30,889 nucleotides of DNA. It comes from Rickettsiales bacterium UBA2645 (GTDB lineage: Bacteria; Pseudomonadota; Alphaproteobacteria; Rickettsiales; UBA1997). A model generated the notes under the pieces. That model did no database searches, was not told where the DNA came from, and saw nothing but the letters and a program-made list of their open reading frames with translations. The stretch lies in assembly GCA_002359655.1 (NCBI GenBank), contig DENL01000051.1, positions 1 through 30,889 of the forward strand, in the 5' to 3' direction. A program made the translations under genes and the position numbers. Below, in pieces: positions 16,881 to 24,924 of the stretch (its first letter is position 1; the number at the start of each line of letters is the position of its first letter).

Positions 16881-18176
16881 ATGACAAATTTTACTAACTA
16901 TAAAGTTAAAGATATTTCTCTGGCTGCTTGGGGCAGAAAAGAAATCACTCTTGCTGAAAATGAGATGCCGGGACTAATGTCTTTGCGTCGTGAATTTACA
17001 GCTTCTCAACCACTAAAAGGCGCAAGAATTGTCGGTTGTTTACACATGACAATCGAAACTGCAGTACTGATTGAAACTCTGATAGAATTGGGCGCAGAAG
17101 TTCGCTGGAGCTCTTGCAATATTTTCTCAACATCAGATCAAGCTGCTGCTGCTATTGCTGCAGTTGGCATTCCAGTTTTTGCTTGGAAAGGTGAAACAGA
17201 AGAAGAATATGACTGGTGCATTCGTCAAACAATTGTCGGAAAAAAAGATTGGGTGCCAAACATGATTTTAGATGATGGTGGCGATTTGACAAAAATGATT
17301 CACGAAGAATATCCCGAAATTTTATCGCAAATCAAGGGACTTTCAGAAGAGACTACAACAGGTGTTGCGCGACTTTATCAAATGGAAAAAGAGGGCAGAT
17401 TAAAAGTGCCGGCTATCAATGTTAACGATGCAGTTACCAAATCAAAATTTGACAATCTTTACGGCTGTAAAGAAAGTGTAATTGATGGCGTAAAACGCGC
17501 AACTGATGTTATGATTGCTGGAAAAATGGTAGTAATTTGTGGTTATGGAAATGTTGGTAAAGGTTGCGCTGAAGCCTTTAAATCTCAAGGCGCGAGAGTT
17601 GTTGTAACTGAAATCGATCCAATATGTGCCCTGCAAGCTGCGATGGCTGGATTCCAGATTCTGCCAATTGAAGATGTGGTTTCGCAAGCTGATATTTTTA
17701 TCACTACAACTGGCAATGTTGACATCATCACGATTGATCACATGCGCGCCATGAAAGATTGCGCAATCGTTGGAAATATTGGTCACTTCGACAATGAGAT
17801 CCAAGTTGAAGCGTTGAGAAATTTAAAGTGGACTAATATCAAGCCGCAAGTTGATCAAATAACTTTTGCTGACGGAAAGAGAATCATTCTTCTTGCTGAA
17901 GGTAGATTATTGAACTTAGGTTGTGCTACGGGACACAGTGCTTTTGTAATGTCGGCAAGCTTTACAAATCAAGTTATGGCGCAAATTGAACTTTGGAATC
18001 ATCACAAAAAATATGAAAATAAAGTTTACATTTTACCAAAAGAATTAGACGAAAAAGTTGCGCGATTACATTTAGAAAAATTGGGAGCAAAACTTACCAA
18101 GCTAAATAAAAAACAGGCAGACTATATCAGCGTTGGGATTGAAGGTCCTTTCAAAAATGATAACTACAAATATTAA
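16881..18176 (+). CDS. ahcY: Adenosylhomocysteinase (SAH hydrolase)
   Basis: AhcY splits S-adenosylhomocysteine into adenosine and homocysteine, which keeps methyltransferases running. At 431 residues it is the usual length without the bacterial insert variant. Visible motifs: LILDDGG-type block MILDDGGDLTKMIHEE, GVARLYQMEKEGRL, NVNDAVTKSKFDNLYG, the NAD-binding GYGNVGKGCAEAF, GNIGHFDNEI, LLNLGCATGHSAFVMS, and the C-terminal tail ending KNDNYKY, with the Lys-Tyr pair that reaches into the partner subunit's NAD site. It starts at ATG 16881, directly after TTCCTAA, with no Shine-Dalgarno sequence seen. Confidence 0.96.
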   Translation: MTNFTNYKVKDISLAAWGRKEITLAENEMPGLMSLRREFTASQPLKGARIVGCLHMTIETAVLIETLIELGAEVRWSSCNIFSTSDQAAAAIAAVGIPVFAWKGETEEEYDWCIRQTIVGKKDWVPNMILDDGGDLTKMIHEEYPEILSQIKGLSEETTTGVARLYQMEKEGRLKVPAINVNDAVTKSKFDNLYGCKESVIDGVKRATDVMIAGKMVVICGYGNVGKGCAEAFKSQGARVVVTEIDPICALQAAMAGFQILPIEDVVSQADIFITTTGNVDIITIDHMRAMKDCAIVGNIGHFDNEIQVEALRNLKWTNIKPQVDQITFADGKRIILLAEGRLLNLGCATGHSAFVMSASFTNQVMAQIELWNHHKKYENKVYILPKELDEKVARLHLEKLGAKLTKLNKKQADYISVGIEGPFKNDNYKY

Positions 18177-18229
18177 GTTATGTATTTCGTCGCTTCGACA
18201 AACTCGGAATAAAAAATTAAAAATAAAAA

Positions 18230-18706
18230 ATGGAAAAATTTCAAATTACAAAACAAGGTTTTGAAAGATTAAGATCTGAATTAGAAAATTTAAAAAATGT
18301 TGAGCGTCCAAAAATAATTTTAGCGATTGCTACTGCACGTGAGCTTGGCGACTTACGCGAAAATGCTGAATATCATTCTGCAAAAGACAAACAAGGATTT
18401 ATCGAGGCACAAATTGCTGATCTAGAAGATAAATTTTTGCGTTCTGAAGTTGTTGATGTGTCAAAACTTTCTGGCACCAAAATTCGTTTCGGCGCAACGG
18501 TAAAATTACAAAATTTAGACAATGAAAAAATTGTCTCTTATAAAATTGTTAGTGATTTTGAGGCGAATATTGAAGAAGGCCTCATCTCTTCTATTTCCCC
18601 AGTTGCGAGAGCTTTGATCGGAAAAGAAATTGGCGATGAAGTGGAGATAAAAACTCCTGGTGGTGTAATTAATTATGAAGTGCTTGAGGTCAAATTTATA
18701 CATTAG
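18230..18706 (+). CDS. greA: Transcript cleavage factor GreA
   Basis: GreA enters the RNA polymerase secondary channel and stimulates cleavage of backtracked RNA. The 158 residues are the normal length: an N-terminal coiled coil with GFERLRSELENLKNVERPKI and the tip segment ARELGDLRENAEYHSAKDKQ, which carries the acidic D and E residues that stabilise catalytic Mg, then an FKBP-like C-terminal domain with SPVARALIGKEIGDEVEI and TPGGVINYEVLEV. It lies 53 bp after ahcY, across a short sequence containing a possible repeat remnant. Confidence 0.96.
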   Translation: MEKFQITKQGFERLRSELENLKNVERPKIILAIATARELGDLRENAEYHSAKDKQGFIEAQIADLEDKFLRSEVVDVSKLSGTKIRFGATVKLQNLDNEKIVSYKIVSDFEANIEEGLISSISPVARALIGKEIGDEVEIKTPGGVINYEVLEVKFIH

Positions 18707-18740
18707 TAATCGAATAATATTCTCCTAAAAAAATAAATGT

Positions 18741-18768
18741 TTGACATAAAAAAACACTCCCTTCTAAT
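18741..18768 (+). promoter_or_regulatory. Sigma70-type promoter for the pilin pair
   Basis: A perfect -35 box TTGACA (18741-18746) is followed after 16 bases by TCTAAT (18763-18768), five of six matches to the -10 consensus. It lies in the 137-bp gap after greA, about 75 bases upstream of the first pilin ATG at 18844. This is the best promoter match I found in the window and suggests the pilin genes are transcribed independently of greA. Confidence 0.6.
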
Positions 18769-18843
18769 CGACCATCAATATGTTGATCTTTTGTAATTCA
18801 AGATTCACTTCCTCTCATTTATAAGTAAAAAAATCTAAGAAAT

Positions 18844-19707
18844 ATGAAAAAAACCTTTTCGTCAAAAAAGTCGGCTTTCTCTTTAATTGAGTTATCCGTT
18901 GTTCTTATTGTAATTGGATTATTAATCGCTGGTGTTACTGGAGGTGCAAGTTTGATTAGAAGTTCAGAGCTTCGCTCTGCAATGGGTGAAGCTAGGGGAT
19001 ATGCTGTTGCAGTGAATGGTTTTTATTCGCAATATGCTTACTTGCCAGGGGACTATGCCACCTCTGTTGCTAGCTCCATAGTTCCTTCGACAAGTACTGC
19101 TGCTTATACTGGTGGTGCATCCTCTGCCCAAAATGGCAAAATTGAATATTATACAGCCAGTGTAGCAACCTACCTTTCAGAAAGCGTTGCTGCTTGGGAT
19201 CAGCTCATAAAAACTGGAACAATTGACTCCTCAACTAGCCTTACACAAGTTGCTCCGACAACTGCACAAGTTCCAGGAACGCACATGCCTTCTTCAAAAA
19301 TTAAATCCGCTGGCTGGCATTTTGATTATCGTACCAATGTCGGAACCCCAGGAACTGACTATACATCGACAATCAGTGAAGGTACGGCTGCCACTGCTGC
19401 ATATCAAAATGTTGTTGTTTTAACTGGTACTACAACTGCATCTAGTACAACCGACACAACTGCTATAGCATCCACTTTGGTAAATGGAACTAACTTGTCT
19501 ACTGCAGCTATCACCGGTCCAGATGCTTTATCGATTGATACTAAAATTGACGATTCTTACGCTAACGCTGGTAAGGTTAGAGGTTTGAGTCCTCTAAACG
19601 CATCTACTTGCTACACTGCAGATACTGCTAATAACGTCTCCTATACTGTGACATCTTCTTCAAGCAAAGTTTGCGCACTAACTTTTCAAGTTGATGTTAA
19701 TTCTTAA
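18844..19707 (+). CDS. Type IV pilin-like protein, first of a tandem pair
   Basis: This 287-residue protein has the prepilin N-terminus: a short basic leader (KKTFSSKKSA), then FSLIELSVVLIVIGLLIAGV, with cleavage expected between A and F and Glu at mature position 5. The residue before the cut is Ala, not the usual Gly. A helical stalk (SSELRSAMGEARGYAVAVNG) leads to YLPGDY and a Ser/Thr/Ala-rich globular part. Two cysteines near the end (STCYTAD and SKVCALTF) probably form the D-region disulfide loop typical of pilins. It could be a major pilin, a pseudopilin or a competence pilin; no assembly ATPase or secretin is in the window. The 281-residue neighbour is a clear paralogue. Confidence 0.87.
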   Translation: MKKTFSSKKSAFSLIELSVVLIVIGLLIAGVTGGASLIRSSELRSAMGEARGYAVAVNGFYSQYAYLPGDYATSVASSIVPSTSTAAYTGGASSAQNGKIEYYTASVATYLSESVAAWDQLIKTGTIDSSTSLTQVAPTTAQVPGTHMPSSKIKSAGWHFDYRTNVGTPGTDYTSTISEGTAATAAYQNVVVLTGTTTASSTTDTTAIASTLVNGTNLSTAAITGPDALSIDTKIDDSYANAGKVRGLSPLNASTCYTADTANNVSYTVTSSSSKVCALTFQVDVNS

Positions 19708-19751
19708 TAAAACTTCAGAGCTTAAATTAATCAAAACCTCATCTAAAAATT

Positions 19752-20597
19752 ATGAAAAAAACTTTTTCTTCTAAAAAATCAGCCTTCTCCTTGATAGAGC
19801 TGTCAATCGTTTTGATCATTATTGGCCTGCTTATCGCTGGTATTACTGGTGGAGCAAGTTTAATTAAAAACTCTGAACTAAGAGCCCTTTCTGCCGAAGC
19901 AAGAGGCTACCAAGTTGCAGTTAATGGATTTTATTCTCTTTATAATTCTCTTCCAGGTGATTACCCACAAGCAATTGCAGGATCTATCGCTTCTAGCGCT
20001 ACTACTTTAAATGGTGATAACAGTAAGATCGAATATTACGAATCTAACGTCTCCACATATCTTTCAGAAAGCGTTGTAGCTTGGGATCAGCTCATAAAAA
20101 CCGGAACAATTGATTCTACCTTGAGTCTAACAAAATTAGCGGTTTCTTCTCAGCAAGTTGTAGGAACAAATATGCCTGCCGCAAAAATTAAATTTGCTGG
20201 TTGGCACTTTGATTATCGTAATAGGGTTGGATCTTCTGGAGATTATAGCAAAACAAATCAAGCTCTTGGAGCGGTTCAGGAGGGTGGGTCTTATAATCCT
20301 CAAAATGTTGCTGTCTTAACTGGCACTACCACAGCAGTTTCTGCAACAACTGCAACTCTTGTCAATGGTACAACTAATGGCGCAACAGCAGCCTTAATTG
20401 GTCCAGACGCTTATGCTCTTGATACTAAAGTTGATGATGGCAAAGCTAACTCTGGAAAAGTTAGGGGATTAAATCCTAATGCAGTTGATGGTACTTGCTA
20501 CACTGCTTCAACCAGCGCTACCGCTTCCTATATAATTAGCTCTTCAACCACAAAAGTTTGCGCTCTTACTTTCCAAGTTGATCCGAAATCTTCTTAG
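19752..20597 (+). CDS. Type IV pilin-like protein, second of a tandem pair
   Basis: This 281-residue paralogue of the preceding gene lies 44 bp downstream. It has an almost identical leader and first helix (KKSAFSLIELSIVLIIIGLL, cleavage after Ala), SLPGDY, the shared block YLSESV.AWDQLIKTGTIDS, the AGWHFDYR motif, IGPDA, and a terminal Cys pair (GTCYTAS and TKVCALTF). The middle Ser/Thr/Ala-rich part differs most, including a shorter insertion than the first copy, as expected for surface-exposed pilin loops. A strong terminator follows 23 bp after the stop, closing the unit. Confidence 0.87.
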   Translation: MKKTFSSKKSAFSLIELSIVLIIIGLLIAGITGGASLIKNSELRALSAEARGYQVAVNGFYSLYNSLPGDYPQAIAGSIASSATTLNGDNSKIEYYESNVSTYLSESVVAWDQLIKTGTIDSTLSLTKLAVSSQQVVGTNMPAAKIKFAGWHFDYRNRVGSSGDYSKTNQALGAVQEGGSYNPQNVAVLTGTTTAVSATTATLVNGTTNGATAALIGPDAYALDTKVDDGKANSGKVRGLNPNAVDGTCYTASTSATASYIISSSTTKVCALTFQVDPKSS

Positions 20598-20620
20598 TTC
20601 AAAGTTCGACATAATTAAGA

Positions 20621-20656
20621 AACCTCGTCACTTGAGTAAAAGTGACGAGGTTTTTT
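20621..20656 (+). terminator. Intrinsic terminator after the pilin pair
   Basis: A perfect 12-bp stem, AACCTCGTCACT (20621-20632) and AGTGACGAGGTT (20641-20652), with an 8-base loop, is followed by a run of T continuing from the stem (six T from 20651). This is the strongest hairpin-plus-T-run in the window. It should end the pilin transcript on the + strand. Confidence 0.92.
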
Positions 20657-20707
20657 ATTGCTCATTTTTATAAATCGTAAAAACGATCAAAATAACTTCT
20701 TTTAAAA

Positions 20708-20992
20708 ATGAAAAACGATCCAGTTCTTTCATCTTTGATCAATTTCTTAGTGCCAATTATTTTTTTATATGGCCTGTTTTTTTTAGCTGATTTTTTTGCT
20801 AATGGTTTTTTTGCCTTTCTTTATTCAGCCATTTTATTTATCAGCGGATTCATGATTTTTTCTGCCAGATTCTCTGGCATAAAAATCTCTTCTTTACTGC
20901 ACTTAGATTTAATTTCTTTTTTTGCCCTGACTCTTTCTGCTGTTTACGTGATGACTATTTTATTGTTAGTCACCAATTTTTTTGCTGTCTAA
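20708..20992 (+). CDS. Small three-helix membrane protein, possibly MnhB-like
   Basis: This 94-residue protein is almost entirely hydrophobic, with about three helices. The part LINFLVPIIFLYGLFFLAD followed by NGFFAFLYSAILFISGFMIF resembles the start of MnhB/MrpB antiporter subunits, which have LVPLILLFGLY and a Gly-rich GGGFQGG segment; here that Gly motif is missing and the protein is shorter than the usual 140 residues. It stands alone after the pilin terminator and converges on uvrC across 24 bp. No other Mrp subunit is nearby, so the assignment is tentative. Confidence 0.5.
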   Translation: MKNDPVLSSLINFLVPIIFLYGLFFLADFFANGFFAFLYSAILFISGFMIFSARFSGIKISSLLHLDLISFFALTLSAVYVMTILLLVTNFFAV

Positions 20993-21016
20993 ATTATTTC
21001 TCATCCAAACTGTCGT

Positions 21017-22810
21017 TTAAAAAAAATCACGAATTTTTTGTGCTGCAGCTTTACTGATTCCATCAACTCTCATCAAATCTTCCACTGACGCTGCTTTGAT
21101 TTTTTCTAGCGATCCAAAATAATTCAACAGAGCTTTTTTACGAATTTTTCCGATTCCTACAATTTCATCAAGCTTAGATTTTGTAACTGTTTTGGCGCGT
21201 TTGCTGCGATGAGTTGTAATGGCAAAACGATGAGCTTCATCCCTGAGCTGCTGCAAATAATACATCAATTTATGATTTTTTGGCAGCGTAAAAGATGGCT
21301 TATTGATTTGATGAAAATTTTCTTCGCCAGCATTTCGATTTTCACCTTTTGACATGCAAACAAAACGCGGATTTATTTTTAATTCTTTAAAAACTTCCCA
21401 AGCTGCATTTAGCTGTCCTAAGCCACCATCAATGATAATTAAGTCAGGAAAAATATTACTATTACCTTCTTTAAAACGACGACGAAAAACTTCGCGCATC
21501 ATAGCGGTGTCGTCGCGCTGATTTTCTTCAAAACGAATATTAAATTTGCGATAACTACTTTTTATAAAACCCTCTAAACCAGCGGTAATCATAACTCCAA
21601 CTGCGTTTTCTGTACTAGTATGACTGTTATCATAAACTTCAATACGACGCGGAAGCTCTGACAAATCGAAAATATTTTTTACTTCTAGAAGCAAAGCAGT
21701 GTTGCTTAAATTTTGAGCTAATTTTTGTTCTAAAACTTGTGCTGCTATTTGTTCCTGATCCTTGATAATTGAGAGTTTGCCGCCTTGTTTAGGAATTTTT
21801 ATCGTAGTTTTTTCGTTAGAAATTTTACTTAAAAAATCTTGCAACAATTCTTTTTCATCAATTTCTAGATTAAGCAAAATAAGGTTTGGCGGAGTTTGTG
21901 CTAAATAAAATTGTCCTAAAAAATCGCTTAAAAAATCAGTGATTTTTTCTTCTTCAACTTCGTAGAAATATGGTTTTGAGCCATAATTATTGCCGCCACG
22001 AAAAAATGAAACATAAACACAAAGCCAATTATTTTTCGTCACCAAACTAATCACATCGCAGTCGCCAAGTTCATCAATGTTAATATTTTGTTTTGCCTGA
22101 ATTGAAGTTAAAGCTTTGATGCGATCTCGAATATTTGCGGCTTTTTCATAATTTTGTGCATTGCTGAATTGCTGCATTTTTCTGGCTAATTCAGCTTGAA
22201 CTGAGGTTGATTTTCCGCTCAAAAAATCAACAGCATTGGTGACTAATTTTTTGTAATCATTTTCGCCAATAAAATTTACACAAGGTGCGGCGCATCTTTT
22301 GATTTGATATTCTAAGCAAGGTTTTTTCCGGCCTTTAAATTCAGAGTCAGAGCAGTCGCGCAGCAAAAAGCTTTTCTTTAAAATATCGATAGTTTTATTG
22401 ACGTCAGACCCGGAAGCGAAAGGGCCAAAATATTGACCTTTTTCTTTTTTCTGCCCGCGATGTTTTGTAATTGCCGGAAAGATGTGATTGGTGATTAAAA
22501 TATAAGGAAAAGTTTTATCATCGCGCAGCAAAATATTGAATTTTGGCGCGCATTTTTTGATCAGATTATGCTCAAGTAAAAGTGCTTCAACTTCTGTTTC
22601 GGTTTGAATAAATTCAAGTTTTTGTGCCAAAAGAACCATACGACGAATACGCATCGAAAGGCGATCGTCTTGAGTATAACTGGTTAATCTTTTGCGCAGA
22701 TTTTTTGCTTTGCCAACATAAAGAACTTGATTGGCAGCGTCGAAAAATTGATAAACTCCAGGATTTTCAGGAATATGCGCAAGCTGTGATTTTATTATTT
22801 CGGCGGGCAT
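21017..22810 (-). CDS. uvrC: Excinuclease ABC subunit C
   Basis: UvrC makes both incisions around a lesion in nucleotide excision repair with UvrA and UvrB. The 597 residues show the full domain order: GIY-YIG nuclease at about 14-95 (PGVYQFFDAANQVLYVGKAK), a Cys-containing segment (CLEYQIKRCAAPCVN near 165), a UVR motif (FSNAQNYEKAANIRDRIKAL near 215), the RNase H-like 5' nuclease domain (VYDNSHTSTENAVGVMI, DLIIIDGGLGQLNAA, and RDEAHRFAITTHR), and tandem helix-hairpin-helix motifs at the C-terminus (IVGIGKIRKKALLNYFGS, VDGISKAAAQKI). It is divergent from thyX. Confidence 0.97.
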   Translation of the reverse strand: MPAEIIKSQLAHIPENPGVYQFFDAANQVLYVGKAKNLRKRLTSYTQDDRLSMRIRRMVLLAQKLEFIQTETEVEALLLEHNLIKKCAPKFNILLRDDKTFPYILITNHIFPAITKHRGQKKEKGQYFGPFASGSDVNKTIDILKKSFLLRDCSDSEFKGRKKPCLEYQIKRCAAPCVNFIGENDYKKLVTNAVDFLSGKSTSVQAELARKMQQFSNAQNYEKAANIRDRIKALTSIQAKQNINIDELGDCDVISLVTKNNWLCVYVSFFRGGNNYGSKPYFYEVEEEKITDFLSDFLGQFYLAQTPPNLILLNLEIDEKELLQDFLSKISNEKTTIKIPKQGGKLSIIKDQEQIAAQVLEQKLAQNLSNTALLLEVKNIFDLSELPRRIEVYDNSHTSTENAVGVMITAGLEGFIKSSYRKFNIRFEENQRDDTAMMREVFRRRFKEGNSNIFPDLIIIDGGLGQLNAAWEVFKELKINPRFVCMSKGENRNAGEENFHQINKPSFTLPKNHKLMYYLQQLRDEAHRFAITTHRSKRAKTVTKSKLDEIVGIGKIRKKALLNYFGSLEKIKAASVEDLMRVDGISKAAAQKIRDFF

Positions 22811-22892
22811 TAAAAAAATCTTTTAATAATCAAAATGTTAATCTAGTTTGCGGCGAAATATTCTCTCTTCTCGAATTTAAAATCACTCTAAA

Positions 22893-23828
22893 ATGGTTAT
22901 CAAAAAAGAACAACTTGAAGAAATCAATTTGTTGCGCGCCCAAATAAATCAAACAATCAGACCAGTTGCACCAGAATTAGAAAAAGTTTTGTACGAGCCA
23001 ATTCAAGTTTTAGATCACGGTTTTGTTCGCGTTGTTGATTATATGGGAAACGATGCAGCTGTAGTTCAAGCGGCTCGCGTTTCTTACGGACAAGGCACTA
23101 AAAAAGTCAATGCTGATAAAGGCTTAATAAACTATTTGATTGCGCATCGCCACACAACTCCATTTGAAATGTGTGAAATAAAATTTCATATCAAGCTGCC
23201 AATTTTTATTGCACGCCAATGGATCAGACATCGAACAGCATCAGTTAACGAATATTCTGCGCGTTATTCAATTATGGAAGATGAGTTTTATATTCCACGT
23301 GCTGAAGCTTTGTCAGCACAATCAAAAGTTAACCACCAAGGTCGTGATGAATCAAAAGTTTTAAATGCCGCAGAGTCAAAAAAAGTTTTAGAAATTTTAA
23401 AAGCCGATGCTGCGCAGACTTATCAGCATTATCTTGAAATGATTAATCAAAAACCTAACGGCGAAGTTGCTGATCCTGAAAAAGAAGGGCTGGCGCGTGA
23501 ATTAGCTCGTATGAACTTGCCAGTTAATTGCTACACGCAATGGTATTGGAAAATCGATTTACATAATCTTTTGCACTTCCTTGCTCTTCGCGCTGATAAG
23601 CATGCACAATATGAAATTCGTGCTTATGCTGAAGTTATGCTCGACATTGTAAAAAAATGGGTGCCACATTGCTTTGATGCTTTTGAAAAATATCGTCGTG
23701 ATGGAAAAGAGCTTTCTAGTGGAGCTTTAGAAGTAATTAAAAAAATGCTGAAAGGAGAAAAAGTTACTCAAGAAAATTCAGGTTTAAGCGTTAGAGAGTG
23801 GAACGATCTATCAGATTTGATTAAATAA
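22893..23828 (+). CDS. thyX: Flavin-dependent thymidylate synthase
   Basis: ThyX makes dTMP from dUMP using methylene-THF and FADH2, in place of ThyA. The 311 residues carry the diagnostic RHRxxxxxxxS motif as RHRTASVNEYSAR near residue 112, preceded by HRHTTPFEMCEIKFHIK, and followed by the conserved NLLHFLALRADKHAQYEIR with the active-site Arg. It begins with an N-terminal extension of about 40 residues, as in alphaproteobacterial ThyX. The ATG at 22893 follows CTCTAAA with no Shine-Dalgarno sequence. tatA follows after 22 bp. Confidence 0.96.
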   Translation: MVIKKEQLEEINLLRAQINQTIRPVAPELEKVLYEPIQVLDHGFVRVVDYMGNDAAVVQAARVSYGQGTKKVNADKGLINYLIAHRHTTPFEMCEIKFHIKLPIFIARQWIRHRTASVNEYSARYSIMEDEFYIPRAEALSAQSKVNHQGRDESKVLNAAESKKVLEILKADAAQTYQHYLEMINQKPNGEVADPEKEGLARELARMNLPVNCYTQWYWKIDLHNLLHFLALRADKHAQYEIRAYAEVMLDIVKKWVPHCFDAFEKYRRDGKELSSGALEVIKKMLKGEKVTQENSGLSVREWNDLSDLIK

Positions 23829-23840
23829 TAAATTTTAAGT

Positions 23841-23846
23841 GGAGGA
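23841..23846 (+). promoter_or_regulatory. Strong Shine-Dalgarno sequence of tatA
   Basis: GGAGGA at 23841-23846 lies 4 bases before the ATG at 23851. It fixes that start over the upstream GTG and is the only near-perfect Shine-Dalgarno sequence I noticed in the window, where most starts have none. Confidence 0.75.
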
Positions 23847-23850
23847 GTCT

Positions 23851-24054
23851 ATGTCAATTGGAGTTTGGGAATTATTGTTAATACTCGCGATTGTTTTTGT
23901 GCTTTTTGGTGCAGGAAAACTGCCACAAGTGATGTCTGATCTAGGCAAAGGAGTGAAGAGTTTGAAAGATGGTTTGAAAGGTGATAAAAATAAAGATGAA
24001 GTAAGCAAAGCTGAATCATTAAAAGCAGAAGATAAATCAGATAAAAATTCTTAA
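23851..24054 (+). CDS. tatA: Sec-independent (Tat) translocase subunit TatA
   Basis: This 67-residue protein from the ATG at 23851 has a short periplasmic N-terminus, one membrane helix (WELLLILAIVFVLFGAGKLP), an amphipathic helix with the family phrase LPQVMSDLGKGVKSLKDG, and a charged Lys/Glu/Asp tail. TatA oligomers form the pathway for folded proteins in the Tat system with TatC. A GTG at 23839 is in frame but overlaps the ribosome binding site, so the ATG is preferred. tatC and tatB are not adjacent. Confidence 0.93.
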   Translation: MSIGVWELLLILAIVFVLFGAGKLPQVMSDLGKGVKSLKDGLKGDKNKDEVSKAESLKAEDKSDKNS

Positions 24055-24066
24055 AAATATTCCTAA

Positions 24067-24684
24067 GTGGTAGATCAAACTAAAGTAATCGCAACGCAAG
24101 TCTTGGAAGATGTAGTTAATAAATCTTCTTCTGATCGTATTTTGCTCAGAGATTTAGTTAGCGCCATGGACTCAGTTGGTTTTGGTTTAGCAATAATGAT
24201 TTTTGCCTTTGGCATAATTATTCCTCTACCACCGCCATTTCCGAGTATCATCTCTGTGCCCTTGGTAATTTTTGCTATTCAGATGATTTGCGGCTATAAT
24301 TCGCCAAAACTACCAAAAAGATTTTTTAATATCTCGGTCAAGAGATCAGTATTGGCAACGCTGATTCAACGCTCTTCACCCTATATTCGTAAAGTAGAAA
24401 AATTTTTAAAGCCGCGCCTACCTTTTGTATTTTATCGTGGAGCGGAGAGAGTTTTGGGTTTTTTTATTTTTCTTTTTGCTAGCTTTATTTTACTGCCAAT
24501 ACCATTGTCTAATTTTATTCCAGGGCTTGGAATATTAATAATTTCTTTTGGACTGCTTGGTAAAGATGGCTTGGTGACAATTTTGGGAGTTATTGTTGGA
24601 TTAAGTGGAATTGTAATTTCAGTTGCTGCGTTATTTTTTGGTGTTGAATTTTTTCTCTATATCAAAAACTTTTTCTTTAGCTAG
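24067..24684 (+). CDS. ExoD-family membrane protein
   Basis: This 205-residue membrane protein matches the ExoD family (exopolysaccharide synthesis, ExoD): an N-terminal soluble part with ILLRDLVSAMDSVGFGLAIM, then the hallmark PLPPPFPSIISVPLVIFAIQM near residue 55, a central segment, and the mirrored LLPIPLSNFIPGLGILIISFGLLGKDG near 140. ExoD affects exopolysaccharide production in Sinorhizobium, but its biochemical role is unsettled. The start is a GTG at 24067, 12 bases after tatA, without a clear Shine-Dalgarno sequence; the nearest ATG (codon 29) would delete conserved sequence. Confidence 0.88.
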   Translation: MVDQTKVIATQVLEDVVNKSSSDRILLRDLVSAMDSVGFGLAIMIFAFGIIIPLPPPFPSIISVPLVIFAIQMICGYNSPKLPKRFFNISVKRSVLATLIQRSSPYIRKVEKFLKPRLPFVFYRGAERVLGFFIFLFASFILLPIPLSNFIPGLGILIISFGLLGKDGLVTILGVIVGLSGIVISVAALFFGVEFFLYIKNFFFS

Positions 24685-24815
24685 AAGCTATACTGCGATA
24701 TACCAAAGCTAGTTGCTCGAGTTTCAAGTAACTTAAAATTCTTTATCTTGACAGCAGAAAAAAACTTTTTAATTAAGCGTGACCTATAACCTTCCTCTAT
24801 TTATTTCTCTAGTTC

Positions 24816-24837
24816 GAAAAGCCTTTTTAAGGTTTTC
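24816..24837 (+). other. Hairpin in the 240-bp leader of rho
   Basis: Between 24685 and 24924 there is no gene. At 24816-24837, GAAAAGCCTT and AAGGTTTTC can pair around a 3-base T loop with one bulged G, about 85 bases before the rho ATG. It is not followed by a T-run. In E. coli, rho is autoregulated by attenuation in its leader, so a structured leader here could serve the same end; that is inference. A TTGACA at 24748 lacks a well-placed -10 box. Confidence 0.3.
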
Positions 24838-24924
24838 TAGGCCGCTTCCAAATTTAAAATCTCCCAAACAGTTTTAAGATTTTTCAGAATTACAATTTTT
24901 AAACTAACCAATAAAACATTCTAA

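Noticed and set aside
18180..18220. Repeat remnant (CGCTTCGACAAACTCGG) between ahcY and greA
   Set aside because: It resembles common REP-type phrases and forms a 4-bp GTCG/CGAC stem, but one short copy is not enough to call a repeat.
24748..24790. Sigma70 promoter for rho at TTGACA
   Set aside because: The nearest -10-like boxes are 14 bases (TTTAAT) or 31 bases (TATAAC) away, outside the usual spacing.
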